Shown here piece by piece: positions 8,383 through 16,489 of a stretch of DNA of 64,000 nt. The notes beneath the pieces are model-generated. The model did no database searches. It was not told the origin of the DNA and saw only the letters and a list, made by a program, of their open reading frames with translations. The position numbers and the translations under genes were made by a program. This DNA comes from Mangrovimicrobium sp033283325 (GTDB lineage Bacteria; Pseudomonadota; Gammaproteobacteria; Pseudomonadales; Halieaceae): positions 124,001 through 188,000 of the forward strand of contig JAWMQO010000002.1 in NCBI GenBank assembly GCA_033283325.1, given 5' to 3'. Within the stretch, counting starts at the first letter, position 1, and the number at the start of each line of letters is the position of its first letter.

Positions 8383-9000
8383 GGCGATTACCGGGATGTC
8401 CACCGCATCGCTGATCGCGCGGGTGACGCCCAGTTCGAAACCATTTTTGGTACCGTCCCGGTCCATGCTGGTAAGCAGTATCTCGCCGGCGCCGAGATCG
8501 GCCATCCTGCGTGCCCAGGCCACCGCGTCGATGCCGGTGGGCTGGCGCCCGCCGTGAGTGAAGATCTCCCAGCGCGGCTGCCCGTCCACGTCGTCGACCC
8601 GCTTGGCGTCGATGGCTACGACTATGCACTGCGAGCCGAATCGTTCCGCCGACTCTCGAACAAGTTCCGGATTGTGAATCGCGGCGGTGTTGATGCTCAC
8701 TTTATCGGCACCCGCGTTGAGCATGTTGCGAATGTCTTCCACCGAGCGGATACCGCCGCCCACCGTCAGCGGAATGAAAACCTGTTCGGCGATCTGCTCA
8801 ACGGTATGAACTGTAGTGTCGCGCCCTTCGTGGCTGGCGGTGATGTCGAGGAAGGTGATCTCGTCGGCGCCCTGCTCGTTGTAGCGACGGGCGATTTCCA
8901 CCGGGTCCCCGGCGTCGCGGATACCGACAAAATTGACGCCCTTGACCACGCGGCCGTTGTCCACGTCGAGGCAGGGGATGATGCGCTTGGCCAGGCCCAT
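8227..9000 (-). CDS. hisF: Imidazole glycerol phosphate synthase cyclase subunit HisF
   Basis: Cyclase subunit of the IGP synthase heterodimer with HisH. It converts PRFAR plus ammonia to IGP and AICAR in histidine synthesis. 257 residues, (beta/alpha)8 barrel. Signatures are AKRIIPCLDVDNGRVVKGVNF, the catalytic Asp in CLDVD and the second half TSMDRDGTKNGF, with phosphate-binding GGVGN and GADAVLAASIFHF. It is last of the hisBHAF run and begins 1 bp after hisA ends. Confidence 0.98.
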   Translation of the reverse strand: MGLAKRIIPCLDVDNGRVVKGVNFVGIRDAGDPVEIARRYNEQGADEITFLDITASHEGRDTTVHTVEQIAEQVFIPLTVGGGIRSVEDIRNMLNAGADKVSINTAAIHNPELVRESAERFGSQCIVVAIDAKRVDDVDGQPRWEIFTHGGRQPTGIDAVAWARRMADLGAGEILLTSMDRDGTKNGFELGVTRAISDAVDIPVIASGGVGNLDHLVEGITIGGADAVLAASIFHFAEYTVPEAKAYMAAHGIEMRL

Positions 9001-9001
9001 G

Positions 9002-9739
9002 TCAGGATTCGACTTCGTCGCAGAGTTTCTGCGCTTCCGCCACGTCGAGAGTACCCTCGTAGATCGCGCGGCCGGTGATTGCGCCGCAGATACCCTCGTG
9101 GGCCACTTCCTTGAGCGCGCGGATATCGTCGAGGTTAGTGATACCGCCGGAGGCGATGACCGGGATGCTCGAGGCCCGGGCCATGCACAGGGTGGCTTCC
9201 ACGTTGACGCCCTGCATCATGCCGTCGCGGGCGATGTCGGTGTAGACGATGGCGGAGACGCCGTCGCTCTCAAACTGTTTCGCCAGGTCCGTGGCCTTCA
9301 CTTCAGAGACCTCGGCCCAGCCGTCGGTGGCGACGTAGCCGTCGCTGGCATCCAGCCCGACGATCACCTTGCCCGGGAAGGCGCGGCAGGCTTCGCCGAC
9401 AAATTCCGGCTCCTTGACCGCCTTGGTGCCGATGATCACGTAGCTGACTCCCGCCTTCACATAGTGCTCGATGGTCTCGAGGCTGCGGATACCGCCGCCG
9501 ATCTGGATCGGCAGCTCCGGGTAGGCCGCGGCGATGGCGGTGACCACCTCCCCGTTCACCGGGGTTCCCGCGAAGGCGCCGTTCAGGTCCACCAGGTGCA
9601 GGCGGCGGCAGCCGGCGTCCACCCATTTTTTCGCCATCGCCACCGGGTCGTCGGAGAACACGGTGCTGTCCTCCATCAGGCCCTGGCGCAGGCGCACGCA
9701 CTCGCCGTCCTTGAGATCGATAGCGGGGATAATCAGCAT
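9002..9739 (-). CDS. hisA: ProFAR isomerase HisA
   Basis: 1-(5-phosphoribosyl)-5-[(5-phosphoribosylamino)methylideneamino]imidazole-4-carboxamide isomerase, a (beta/alpha)8 barrel homologous to HisF. Start ATG 9739 gives MLIIPAIDLKDGECVRLRQG and a 245-residue product of normal length, overlapping the hisH stop by 7 bases. The general acid/base aspartates are visible in PAIDLKDG and VYTDIARDGMM. GGIRS and GGITN supply phosphate binding. Confidence 0.97.
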   Translation of the reverse strand: MLIIPAIDLKDGECVRLRQGLMEDSTVFSDDPVAMAKKWVDAGCRRLHLVDLNGAFAGTPVNGEVVTAIAAAYPELPIQIGGGIRSLETIEHYVKAGVSYVIIGTKAVKEPEFVGEACRAFPGKVIVGLDASDGYVATDGWAEVSEVKATDLAKQFESDGVSAIVYTDIARDGMMQGVNVEATLCMARASSIPVIASGGITNLDDIRALKEVAHEGICGAITGRAIYEGTLDVAEAQKLCDEVES

Positions 9740-10386
9740 TGTCCGTCCCATTGGATGAAGTTCTTCAGTAGTTGCAGGCCCGCGGTGTGGCTCTTCTCCG
9801 GGTGGAATTGCACCGCGAAAAGATTGTCCCGGGCAATTGCCGCGTCGGCGCTGACGCCGTAATCCAGGCGGCCGGTGACCAGCGAACGGTCCTCGGTGTG
9901 GACGTAGTAACTGTGCACGAAGTAGAAGCGGCTGGCGTCCGGGATACCCTGCCAAAGCGGGTGTTCACTGACCTGGTGAACGGCATTCCAGCCCATGTGC
10001 GGCACCTTCAGGCGCTCGCCAGAGGCGTCCACCAGGGGCCGGCCGAAGTGGCGCACGCTGCCGGGGATCAGGCCCAGGCAGTCGACGCCGTCGTTCTCTT
10101 CAGAGTAGTCCATCAGCGCCTGCATGCCGACGCAGATCGCCAGCACCGGCTTGCGATCCTTGAACAGGGCGTCCGCCAGCAGCTCGTCGCACTGCAGGCG
10201 GCGGATTTCCGCCATGCAATCGCGCATGGCGCCGACGCCGGGAAAGACCACCCGGTCCGCCGCGCGGATCTCTTCGGGATCGCAGCTCACCAGCACCTCG
10301 CCCGCGCCGACATGGCGCAGGGCGCTGGCCACCGAGTGGAGATTGCCCATGCCGTAATCGATGACGGCGACGCTACCGCTTGTCAT
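9733..10386 (-). CDS. hisH: Imidazole glycerol phosphate synthase glutaminase subunit HisH
   Basis: Class I glutamine amidotransferase that feeds ammonia to HisF. 217 residues. The nucleophile Cys is in LAICVGMQAL (Val replaces the commoner Leu after Cys), with His and Glu of the triad in QFHPEKS near the C-terminus. The N-terminus VAVIDYGMGNLHS is diagnostic. It lies 9 bp after hisB and overlaps hisA. Confidence 0.97.
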   Translation of the reverse strand: MTSGSVAVIDYGMGNLHSVASALRHVGAGEVLVSCDPEEIRAADRVVFPGVGAMRDCMAEIRRLQCDELLADALFKDRKPVLAICVGMQALMDYSEENDGVDCLGLIPGSVRHFGRPLVDASGERLKVPHMGWNAVHQVSEHPLWQGIPDASRFYFVHSYYVHTEDRSLVTGRLDYGVSADAAIARDNLFAVQFHPEKSHTAGLQLLKNFIQWDGQC

Positions 10387-10395
10387 GTCAGTTGC

Positions 10396-10989
10396 CTACA
10401 GCACACCTTTGGTGGAGGGCGTCACCCCGGCCATGCGCGGGTCTTCCGCCAGGGCCATGCGCATGGCACGGCCGAAGGCCTTGAAGATGGTCTCGGCCTG
10501 GTGGTGGGTGTTGTCGCCGCGCAGGTTGTCGATGTGCAGGGTGACCCGGGCGTGGTTGACGAAGCCCTGGAAGAATTCCAGGAACAGGTCCACGTCGAAA
10601 CCGCCCACGGCGGCGCGGGTGTATTCCACGTTGTAGGTAATGCCGGGCCGCCCCGAGAAATCGATCACCACCCGTGACAGGGCTTCATCCAGCGGGCAAT
10701 AGGCGTGGCCGTAGCGCATGATGCCTTTCTTGTCGCCCACGGCTTCGGCAAAGGCCTGGCCGAGGGTGATGCCGATGTCTTCCACGGTGTGGTGGTCGTC
10801 GATGTGCAGGTCGCCGACGGCTTTGATCTCGAGGTCGAAGAGCCCGTGGCGGGCGATCTGGTCCAGCATGTGCTCGAGAAAGGGTACACCTGTCTCCAGC
10901 GCGGTTTTGCCGCTGCCGTCCAGATTGACGCTGGCGGTGATCTGGGTCTCCAGCGTATTGCGTTCCACGGTGGCCGTGCGTTCAGCCAT
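10396..10989 (-). CDS. hisB: Imidazoleglycerol-phosphate dehydratase HisB (monofunctional)
   Basis: Mn-dependent dehydratase of histidine biosynthesis, 197 residues. It is the single-domain form without the N-terminal histidinol-phosphatase domain of enterobacterial HisB. Metal-binding repeats DDHHTVEDIGITLGQA and the later DNTHHQAETIFKAF are both present, as is GVPFLEHMLDQ. It is first gene of the minus-strand hisBHAF operon. Confidence 0.98.
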   Translation of the reverse strand: MAERTATVERNTLETQITASVNLDGSGKTALETGVPFLEHMLDQIARHGLFDLEIKAVGDLHIDDHHTVEDIGITLGQAFAEAVGDKKGIMRYGHAYCPLDEALSRVVIDFSGRPGITYNVEYTRAAVGGFDVDLFLEFFQGFVNHARVTLHIDNLRGDNTHHQAETIFKAFGRAMRMALAEDPRMAGVTPSTKGVL

Positions 10990-11218
10990 GCCTGTCTCCC
11001 GATGAGTTACTGTTCCGGCGCCGGTCTCGGCGCGGAAAAAGGCCGCACATTATAAGGGAATGGGGGCGGCAATACACTGGCCGGTGACTGTTCCGTAAGT
11101 GGCGCTTTTAATCGCTCACCGGAGGTGGCTCCGATCCGGGCGAATCCGTCTCCGGAGAAATCCCGGGACACGGAGTGCTCGTTCAGCTCACTCGAACTGC
11201 CGGTTGCGGCACTTTTTC

Positions 11219-11254
11219 GGCACTGGCACTGGCACTGGCACTGGCACTGGCACT
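11219..11254. repeat. Hexanucleotide tandem repeat (GGCACT)6
   Basis: Six exact copies of GGCACT (36 bp) lie in the 411-bp hisB-mutY intergenic region, immediately left of a large hairpin. It could read through as a Leu-Ala/Ala-Leu repeat in short overlapping frames, but none of those looks like a gene. Confidence 0.9.
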
Positions 11255-11256
11255 GA

Positions 11257-11334
11257 GGCAGCGTCCCGGGAAATGGCTCCCGGCACGACTCAGAACGCTT
11301 TGGAGTGCCGGGAGCCATTTTCCGGGGCGCTGCC
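11257..11334. repeat. Hairpin repeat copy A (conserved-loop family)
   Basis: Thirty-base arms 11257-11286 and 11305-11334 are complementary except at two positions, both of which would form G-U pairs in RNA. They close a loop reading GACTCAGAACGCTTTGGA. The loop matches copies at 55105-55180 and 62621-62697 and, inverted, 54989-55064 and 62429-62507, while the arms differ. The rest of the 10990-11400 intergenic region shows no gene. Confidence 0.85.
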
Positions 11335-11400
11335 GGGGCTGGAAGATGCGCCCCCAGCCCATTACTCTTTGCAGGCGCCCTCCCACTATCGCCCGAACAG

Positions 11401-12477
11401 ATGCCCAGAACTGCCAAGAAACCCGAAGCCTTCCACCAGCGCATCCTGAACTGGTTCGACCAGCACGGCCGCCACGACCTGCCCTGGCAGCGAAGCAGCG
11501 ATCCCTACCGGGTGTGGGTCTCGGAAATCATGCTGCAGCAGACCCAGGTAAAGACCGTGATCCCCTACTTCGAGCGCTTTCTCGCACGCTTCCCCGACGT
11601 GGAGAGCCTGGCCGGGGCCCCCGAGGACGAGGTGTTGCACCACTGGACCGGACTGGGCTATTACGCCCGGGCACGCAACCTGCACCGGGCCGCGCAAAGG
11701 GTGTGCGAGGAGTTTGGCGGCGAATTTCCCGAAACGCTGGAGGCGCTGGAAAGCTTGCCCGGTATCGGCCGCTCCACCGCGGGATCGATACTGGCCTCGG
11801 CCTTTGGCAAGCGCGGGGTCATCCTGGACGGTAACGTAAAGAGGGTGCTGGCGCGGCATGGCGCGGTCGAGGGCTGGCCCGGCAGGAGCGCGGTGCACGA
11901 CCAATTGTGGCGTATCGCCGATGCGCGCACTCCCCGGGAGCGTCACCGCGACTACAACCAGGCGATGATGGACCTGGGCGCTTTGCTCTGCTCACGTTCT
12001 TCACCCGCCTGCGGGGAGTGCCCGGTGGCGGCGGACTGCACGGCGAGAGAGCAGGGCAATCCGCAGGACTACCCGGGTAAAAAGCCGCGCAAGGTCATGC
12101 CGGTCAAATCCACCCGGCTGTTGATGGCCCGCAACATCAGTGGCGAGGTGTGGCTGGAGAAACGCCCCGCGCCCGGTATATGGGGCGGGCTTTGGTGCTT
12201 TCCCGAGGCCGGGGAGCGCAGTCCCGAGCAGTGGAGCCTGGATACCCTGGGCAGCGCCCCCAGCACTGTCGAATGCTGGCCGGGGTTCCGCCATACTTTC
12301 AGCCACTATCACCTCGATATCGAACCGGTACTCCTCCAGCTCGGCGTTGACAGTGGTCGCGTCATGGAAGCGGACCGGCAGCTCTGGTATAACGTGCGCG
12401 AAACCGCACAGGTCGGTCTCGCCGCTCCGGTGGTCAGGCTGCTGAGACAGTTATCCGGCGAAACACAGGCCGACTAG
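11401..12477 (+). CDS. mutY: A/G-specific adenine glycosylase MutY
   Basis: Base-excision repair glycosylase removing adenine opposite 8-oxoguanine. 358 residues from ATG 11401; a longer frame from 11305 covers the hairpin repeat and is rejected. Features are the HhH-GPD domain (SEIMLQQTQV, LPGIGRSTAGSILA with HhH), catalytic Asp in GNVKRVL/ DLG segments, the four-cysteine FeS cluster C..C..C..C (LLCSRSSPACGECPVAADC) and a NUDIX-like C-terminal domain (GIWGGLWCFPE). It forms an operon with yggX, 15 bp downstream. Confidence 0.97.
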   Translation: MPRTAKKPEAFHQRILNWFDQHGRHDLPWQRSSDPYRVWVSEIMLQQTQVKTVIPYFERFLARFPDVESLAGAPEDEVLHHWTGLGYYARARNLHRAAQRVCEEFGGEFPETLEALESLPGIGRSTAGSILASAFGKRGVILDGNVKRVLARHGAVEGWPGRSAVHDQLWRIADARTPRERHRDYNQAMMDLGALLCSRSSPACGECPVAADCTAREQGNPQDYPGKKPRKVMPVKSTRLLMARNISGEVWLEKRPAPGIWGGLWCFPEAGERSPEQWSLDTLGSAPSTVECWPGFRHTFSHYHLDIEPVLLQLGVDSGRVMEADRQLWYNVRETAQVGLAAPVVRLLRQLSGETQAD

Positions 12478-12492
12478 GCACAGGAGTGAAGC

Positions 12493-12765
12493 ATGCCCCG
12501 CACCGTATTCTGCAAGAAGTACAAGGAAGACCTGGAAGGCCTGGATGGGCCGCCCTACCCCGGCCCCAAGGGCCAGGACATCTTCGATAACGTTTCCAAA
12601 AAGGCCTGGACCGAGTGGCAGGCCCACCAAACCATGTTGATCAACGAGAAGCACCTGTCACTGGTGGACCCCAAGGCCCGCAAGTACCTGCAGGAGGAGA
12701 TGGAAAAATTCCTCGCCGGGGAGGAGTACGACCAGGCGGAGGGCTACGTCCCGCCCTCGGAGTAG
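12493..12765 (+). CDS. yggX: Probable Fe(2+)-trafficking protein YggX
   Basis: 90-residue protein implicated in iron handling and protection of FeS clusters from oxidation. It starts MPRTVFCKKYKEDLEGLD, with the conserved Cys7, and contains the family segments PYPGPKGQ, WTEWQAHQTMLINEK and LSLVDPKARKYL. The mutY-yggX pairing is the E. coli arrangement and fits a shared oxidative-damage role, including a client FeS cluster in MutY. Confidence 0.96.
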   Translation: MPRTVFCKKYKEDLEGLDGPPYPGPKGQDIFDNVSKKAWTEWQAHQTMLINEKHLSLVDPKARKYLQEEMEKFLAGEEYDQAEGYVPPSE

Positions 12766-12782
12766 CACACGCCCTATCGGGC

Positions 12783-12850
12783 CGTAGGAGCTGACTCCGT
12801 GAGCGATCGCAGCCCGCGTGATCTTCGCCCGCAGGGCGGGCTCCTGCACG
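12783..12850. repeat. REP-like palindrome (GTAGGAGC...GGGCTCCTGC)
   Basis: Imperfect dyad with GTAGGAGC at the left and GGGCTCCTGC at the right, enclosing GAGCGATCGC and GCCCGCAGGGCGGGC. It belongs to the same loose family as 35088-35163, 42431-42512 and 55192-55225, all sharing GGGAGC...CGCCCGC...GGGCTCC. It lies between yggX and the kinase gene; the remaining bases to 12957 show no further feature. Confidence 0.6.
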
Positions 12851-12957
12851 TGGCCCCGGTATGCCCCCACCCAAGCTGCTATGCACGGCGAGGATTGCGT
12901 ATACTGCTTCAAATATTCCCCCTGCGCGGAGCGCGTAGCGGACCGACGGAGTAATCC

Positions 12958-13905
12958 ATGCTCGAATTCCCGCAGCAAAAAGAGGCCGACACGCCTCTCT
13001 ACGCAGAAGATACCGACGCCCCCCTACCTGAAACGCTCAATCCCAACACCCGCTACGCCTATTTCTCTGAGATAGCCAAGGGAGGCAAGTCGCTGATCAA
13101 ATCCTGCCGCGACCTGCACCTGCGCAGGACCATCTGCTACAAGACCCTGCGCCCGGAATTCGTCGGCGACCCGATCGAGACCCGGCGACTGCTGCGCGAG
13201 GCGCGTATCTCCGCATGCCTGCAACACCCCAACACCGTTCCCACCTACGAAATTGGCCGGGACAACAGGGGCAACTATTACTTCACCATGAAGCTCGTGC
13301 ACGGCTACACCCTGCGCGAGGTGCTGAATTACCGCGAGCGCTACGACCTGACCCAGCTCATGGAAGTCATCGAACAGGTGGCCCAGGCCCTGGGCTATGC
13401 GCATTCAAAGGGCGTACTGCACCGCGATATCAAGCCGGACAATATCCTCATTGGCCCCTACGGCGAGGTGCTGCTGCTCGACTGGGGCCTGGCCAAGGTC
13501 TGGCACAGGGCCGATTCAGCGGACAACGACGAGGACATCAACGAGTCCGAGGGCGACCCGGGCATGACTGGCGAGGCGAAGCTGCAGGGCACGGTGATGT
13601 ACATGTCGCCGGAACAGATCAACCGGGACCCGGATATCTCCTTCCAATCCGACCTGTACAGCATGGGCGCCCTGATGTACGAGGCGCTGACCGGAGTGAC
13701 CCCCTTCCAGGGCGATCTTATCCCCACGCTGTTGCAGCAGATTCGCACCGAGACACCGCCGGACCCGCGCAATGTCAGCAAACAGCACGTGCCGGATGTC
13801 CTGGCGAAACTGACCATGCAGTGCCTGCAGAAAGATCCCGCCATGCGACCACACTCCGCCGAGGACCTGGTGCGCATCCTCAGGGAAAACTGGCTCAGCG
13901 ACTGA
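12958..13905 (+). CDS. Hanks-type Ser/Thr protein kinase
   Basis: 315-residue soluble kinase with no TM segment or extra domain. A degenerate glycine loop (AKGGKSLI) precedes the ATP-binding Lys in ICYKTLRPE. The catalytic loop is HRDIKPDN (about residues 154-161), and the metal-binding triplet is DWG instead of DFG (LLLDWGLAK), as in several bacterial kinases. GTVMYMSPEQI is the P+1/APE segment. A PP2C-type phosphatase follows 18 bp downstream, so the pair probably forms a reversible phosphorylation switch. No substrate (for example a T6SS FHA protein) is adjacent. Confidence 0.9.
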   Translation: MLEFPQQKEADTPLYAEDTDAPLPETLNPNTRYAYFSEIAKGGKSLIKSCRDLHLRRTICYKTLRPEFVGDPIETRRLLREARISACLQHPNTVPTYEIGRDNRGNYYFTMKLVHGYTLREVLNYRERYDLTQLMEVIEQVAQALGYAHSKGVLHRDIKPDNILIGPYGEVLLLDWGLAKVWHRADSADNDEDINESEGDPGMTGEAKLQGTVMYMSPEQINRDPDISFQSDLYSMGALMYEALTGVTPFQGDLIPTLLQQIRTETPPDPRNVSKQHVPDVLAKLTMQCLQKDPAMRPHSAEDLVRILRENWLSD

Positions 13906-13923
13906 ACTCGGGTGGAACCTCAT

Positions 13924-14721
13924 ATGCCGAAAATTTCGCTCCAGGAGGTCGCAGAACTCGCGGACAGCTTCGAAGCGGGAACCCAGGACCCCGATGGCGC
14001 GGCCAGGGCCATTACATGGAGGAGCGCGAGCGTCACCGATGTCGGGCGCGTACGCCACATCAACGAGGATGCTTTCCTCGATTCACAGGAACAGCGGCTC
14101 TGGGTAGTAGCCGACGGAATGGGGGGGCACAGCCGCGGCGACTTCGCCAGCAGCGCCGTGGTCAAGCAGCTGCGGACATTCTCTCCGCAGGGTTCGGTAC
14201 TCGCCAAGCTGCAGGACCTGGAAGCCCGATTGCAGGCGGCGAACGAGCAATGTCGTACCGCCTTCCGCAAGCACCGGCCGGGGACAACCGTGGTGGCGAT
14301 GCTCGCCCATGGCAATCAATGCTTTTTCCTGTGGGCGGGAGACAGCCGCCTGTACCGGCTTCGCGACGGTGAACTTGTACAGCTCACGGAAGACCACAGC
14401 CTGGCGCAGCAGAAACACGCGCGAGGCGAATTGACCGACGAGGAAAAGGAGAGTCATCACACGGCGCACGTCCTGACCCGCGCCGTCGGCATTCGCGAAA
14501 GTGTGAAGCCGGACCTGGGCTTCGCCAGCGTCCACAATGGTGATCGCTACCTGCTCTGCAGCGACGGCCTGTACAACCCCGTAGGCTTCACCGACATCCA
14601 GTCCCTGCTGGCCCAGGGCCCAGCCGAGGATAGCTGCAAGGCCCTCGTAGAGCTCGCCCTCGCCCGTGGCGGGCGCGACAATATTACTGTCATCGTGATC
14701 GACGCGAACGCGCCTTCCTGA
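13924..14721 (+). CDS. PP2C-family Ser/Thr phosphatase
   Basis: Metal-dependent phosphatase, 265 residues from ATG 13924 (a GTG at 13912 would add four). Family motifs are present: TDVGRVRHINEDAF (first metal Asp region), VVADGMGGHSRGDFAS, WAGDSRLYRLRDGELVQLTEDHS, and LLCSDGLYN with GGRDNITVIVI. It has no membrane or sensor domain. Its position directly after the Hanks-type kinase suggests it reverses that kinase's phosphorylation. Confidence 0.92.
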   Translation: MPKISLQEVAELADSFEAGTQDPDGAARAITWRSASVTDVGRVRHINEDAFLDSQEQRLWVVADGMGGHSRGDFASSAVVKQLRTFSPQGSVLAKLQDLEARLQAANEQCRTAFRKHRPGTTVVAMLAHGNQCFFLWAGDSRLYRLRDGELVQLTEDHSLAQQKHARGELTDEEKESHHTAHVLTRAVGIRESVKPDLGFASVHNGDRYLLCSDGLYNPVGFTDIQSLLAQGPAEDSCKALVELALARGGRDNITVIVIDANAPS

Positions 14722-14839
14722 AACCCTGGCAGTCACGCCGGCCCTGTTGGAGCGAAGCCGCGAGACGGGCCTGGATGACATTGCCGGCGACGCCCTTACA
14801 AGCGCGTGACGCACTATATTGGTGCTTTTGGGGCGTCAA

Positions 14840-14858
14840 GCGCACTTTATTTGTGCGC
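14840..14858. promoter_or_regulatory. Putative NtrC upstream activating site for glnII
   Basis: A 19-bp near-perfect palindrome, GCGCACTTTATTTGTGCGC. It matches the NtrC consensus spacing GCAC-N7-GTGC and lies about 130 bp upstream of the sigma-54 promoter, a usual distance for an enhancer. A second dyad TTGGTG-N5-CACCAA at 14954-14970 lies next to the -24 element. Confidence 0.65.
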
Positions 14859-14973
14859 AATAGAACACCCAGAAAAGTCAAATGAGCCGGAATTGTCGCC
14901 CGAAAGCGGCAAAATCCACGTGAGGCGCTCATTTTTGGTCGCTTTTCCTCCATTTGGTGCAAAACACCAAGGT

Positions 14974-14989
14974 TGGAATGGTTTTTGCT
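14974..14989 (+). promoter_or_regulatory. Sigma-54 promoter (-24/-12) of glnII
   Basis: TGGAATGGTTTTTGCT matches the sigma-54 layout GG-N10-GC. GG is at 14975-14976 and GC at 14987-14988, with the T-rich run before GC that is typical. Expected transcription start is near 15000, leaving a leader of about 65 nt before glnII. The upstream NtrC-like palindrome supports nitrogen-limited activation. Confidence 0.7.
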
Positions 14990-15063
14990 TTTTTGAGCCT
15001 GCTAGGTTTGCTACCCGAATTATGGGTTCCTTCCAAAATCCGCTATCAAAAGAGAATCGCAAG

Positions 15064-16080
15064 ATGAAAAGTAAGTTGGAATATATCTGGCTTGACGGTT
15101 ACACCCCGACTCAAAGCCTTCGCAGCAAGACCATGGTCCGCAAGGATTTCGACGGCACGCTGGAAAAATGCCCCATGTGGTCCTTCGACGGCAGTTCCAC
15201 CGAACAGGCCGAAGGCAACGCCTCTGACTGCCTGCTCAAGCCTGTGATGGTCATTCCCGACCCGGACCGCAAGAATTCCTACCTGGTAATGTGTGAAGTG
15301 CTCAACGCAGACGGCACCCCGCACGTATCCAACGGCCGCGCCACCATCATGGAAGGCGAGGACGACGAAGATTACTGGTTCGGCTTCGAGCAGGAATACT
15401 TCCTGTGGGATTCCAGCACCGACCGTCCGCCGGGCTTCCCCGCCGGTGGCTTCCCCGACCCGCAGGGCCCTTACTACTGCTCCGTAGGCGCCAAGAACGC
15501 TTTCTGCCGCGACATCGTCGAAGAGCACCTCGACCTGTGCCTGGAAGCCGGCCTGAACGTCGAAGGTATCAACGCTGAAGTAGCCGCCGGCCAGTGGGAA
15601 TTCCAGATCTTCGCCAAGGGCGCCAAGCGCGCCGGCGACGAGATCTGGCTGGGCCGCTACCTGCTCGAGCGCACCGCCGAGAAATACGGCCTGTGGATCG
15701 AATGGCATCCCAAGCCCCTGGGCGACACCGACTGGAACGGCTCCGGCATGCACGCCAACTTCTCCAACACCGCGATGCGTGAAGAGGGCAAGGAAGAAGT
15801 CTTCACCAAGATCTGTGAGGAATTCGGCAAGAACATCGAACGCCACATCAGCGTCTACGGTGCCGACAACCACCAGCGCCTCACCGGCCGCCACGAAACC
15901 CAGGCGATCGACGAGTTCAGCTACGGCATCTCCGACCGCGGCGCTTCTATCCGTATTCCGATCACCACTCCGGAAGATGGCTGGGTAGGCCGCCTGGAAG
16001 ACCGTCGTCCGGCCTCCAATGCGGATCCCTACAAGGTCGCCGCGGCTATCATCAAGACCTGTAAGGAAGCCGGCTACTAA
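15064..16080 (+). CDS. glnII: Type II (eukaryotic-like) glutamine synthetase
   Basis: Condenses glutamate and ammonia with ATP. The 338-residue length and sequence are those of GSII and not the ~470-residue GSI. Motifs are LEYIWLDGY, PMWSFDGSSTEQA (beta-grasp domain), WFGFEQEYFL (metal Glu), GINAEVAAGQWEFQI and GSGMHANFSNTAMR. The ending DRRPASNADPYKVAAAIIKTC is classic GSII. GSII lacks the adenylylation Tyr loop, so control is probably transcriptional, in line with the sigma-54 promoter and NtrC site. ATG 15064 is chosen; the frame open to 14806 spans the promoter. Confidence 0.96.
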   Translation: MKSKLEYIWLDGYTPTQSLRSKTMVRKDFDGTLEKCPMWSFDGSSTEQAEGNASDCLLKPVMVIPDPDRKNSYLVMCEVLNADGTPHVSNGRATIMEGEDDEDYWFGFEQEYFLWDSSTDRPPGFPAGGFPDPQGPYYCSVGAKNAFCRDIVEEHLDLCLEAGLNVEGINAEVAAGQWEFQIFAKGAKRAGDEIWLGRYLLERTAEKYGLWIEWHPKPLGDTDWNGSGMHANFSNTAMREEGKEEVFTKICEEFGKNIERHISVYGADNHQRLTGRHETQAIDEFSYGISDRGASIRIPITTPEDGWVGRLEDRRPASNADPYKVAAAIIKTCKEAGY

Positions 16081-16100
16081 GCACGGCTCCGTACAGTAAA

Positions 16101-16136
16101 CCCGGGCGCGGCACAGGCTGCGCCCGGGTTTTTTGT
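16101..16136 (+). terminator. Rho-independent terminator of glnII
   Basis: GC-rich stem CCCGGGCGCGG / CTGCGCCCGGG with a short loop, followed by TTTTTTGTTT, 20 bp after the glnII stop. Confidence 0.9.
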
Positions 16137-16274
16137 TTCTGGCGCCCCAGGCCCGACAGGCACTTCCAGCTATAAAAGGAAGCGGCTTGAGATAGTCGCC
16201 AACAGAGCCCCTTTCCCCCTTGACTCCCCCGCCCTACGCGGGTTTAATACGCGCCTCTCGCGTTCGCGACCTCC

Positions 16275-16350
16275 GCCCGGATAGCTCAGTTGGTAGAGCA
16301 GGGGATTGAAAATCCCCGTGTCGGCAGTTCGATTCTGTCTCCGGGCACCA
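16275..16350 (+). tRNA. tRNA-Phe (GAA)
   Basis: 76-nt cloverleaf with acceptor GCCCGGA/TCCGGGC plus encoded ACCA. It has D-arm AGCTCAGTTGGTAGAGC, anticodon stem-loop GGGGATTGAAAATCCCC with anticodon GAA, and T-arm GGCAGTTCGATTCTGTC. Its 3' half is the attachment site for the downstream integrated element, and integration left the gene intact. Confidence 0.97.
16297..16350 (+). other. attL: left attachment repeat within tRNA-Phe
   Basis: 54 bases of the tRNA 3' part recur at 26846-26899 with a single mismatch (position 16303 versus 26852); the run 16304-16350 is exact. This is the standard footprint of a tyrosine integrase using a tRNA gene. Confidence 0.92.
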
Positions 16351-16354
16351 TCTT

Positions 16355-16387
16355 TAAAGGCCTCACAGCAATGTGGGGCTTTTTTCT
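16355..16387 (+). terminator. Element-borne terminator after tRNA-Phe
   Basis: AAGGCCTCAC / GTGGGGCTTT hairpin followed by a T-run. It replaces the native tRNA terminator, which was pushed to 26914-26943 by the insertion. Confidence 0.7.
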
Positions 16388-16489
16388 TTTTGGCATGTCG
16401 CATTGATGTCGCACTTGCGATAAGGCGAAATGGTCGAATTTTCCCTAAAAACCACAACAAATAATTCTTTATAGGCAAAACTATAAAGT

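Noticed and set aside
11007..11449. Overlapping frames across the hisB-mutY gap, including a Ser/Ala or Gly/Thr repeat
   Set aside because: They translate the (GGCACT)6 repeat and hairpin A; no SD and no homology-like features.
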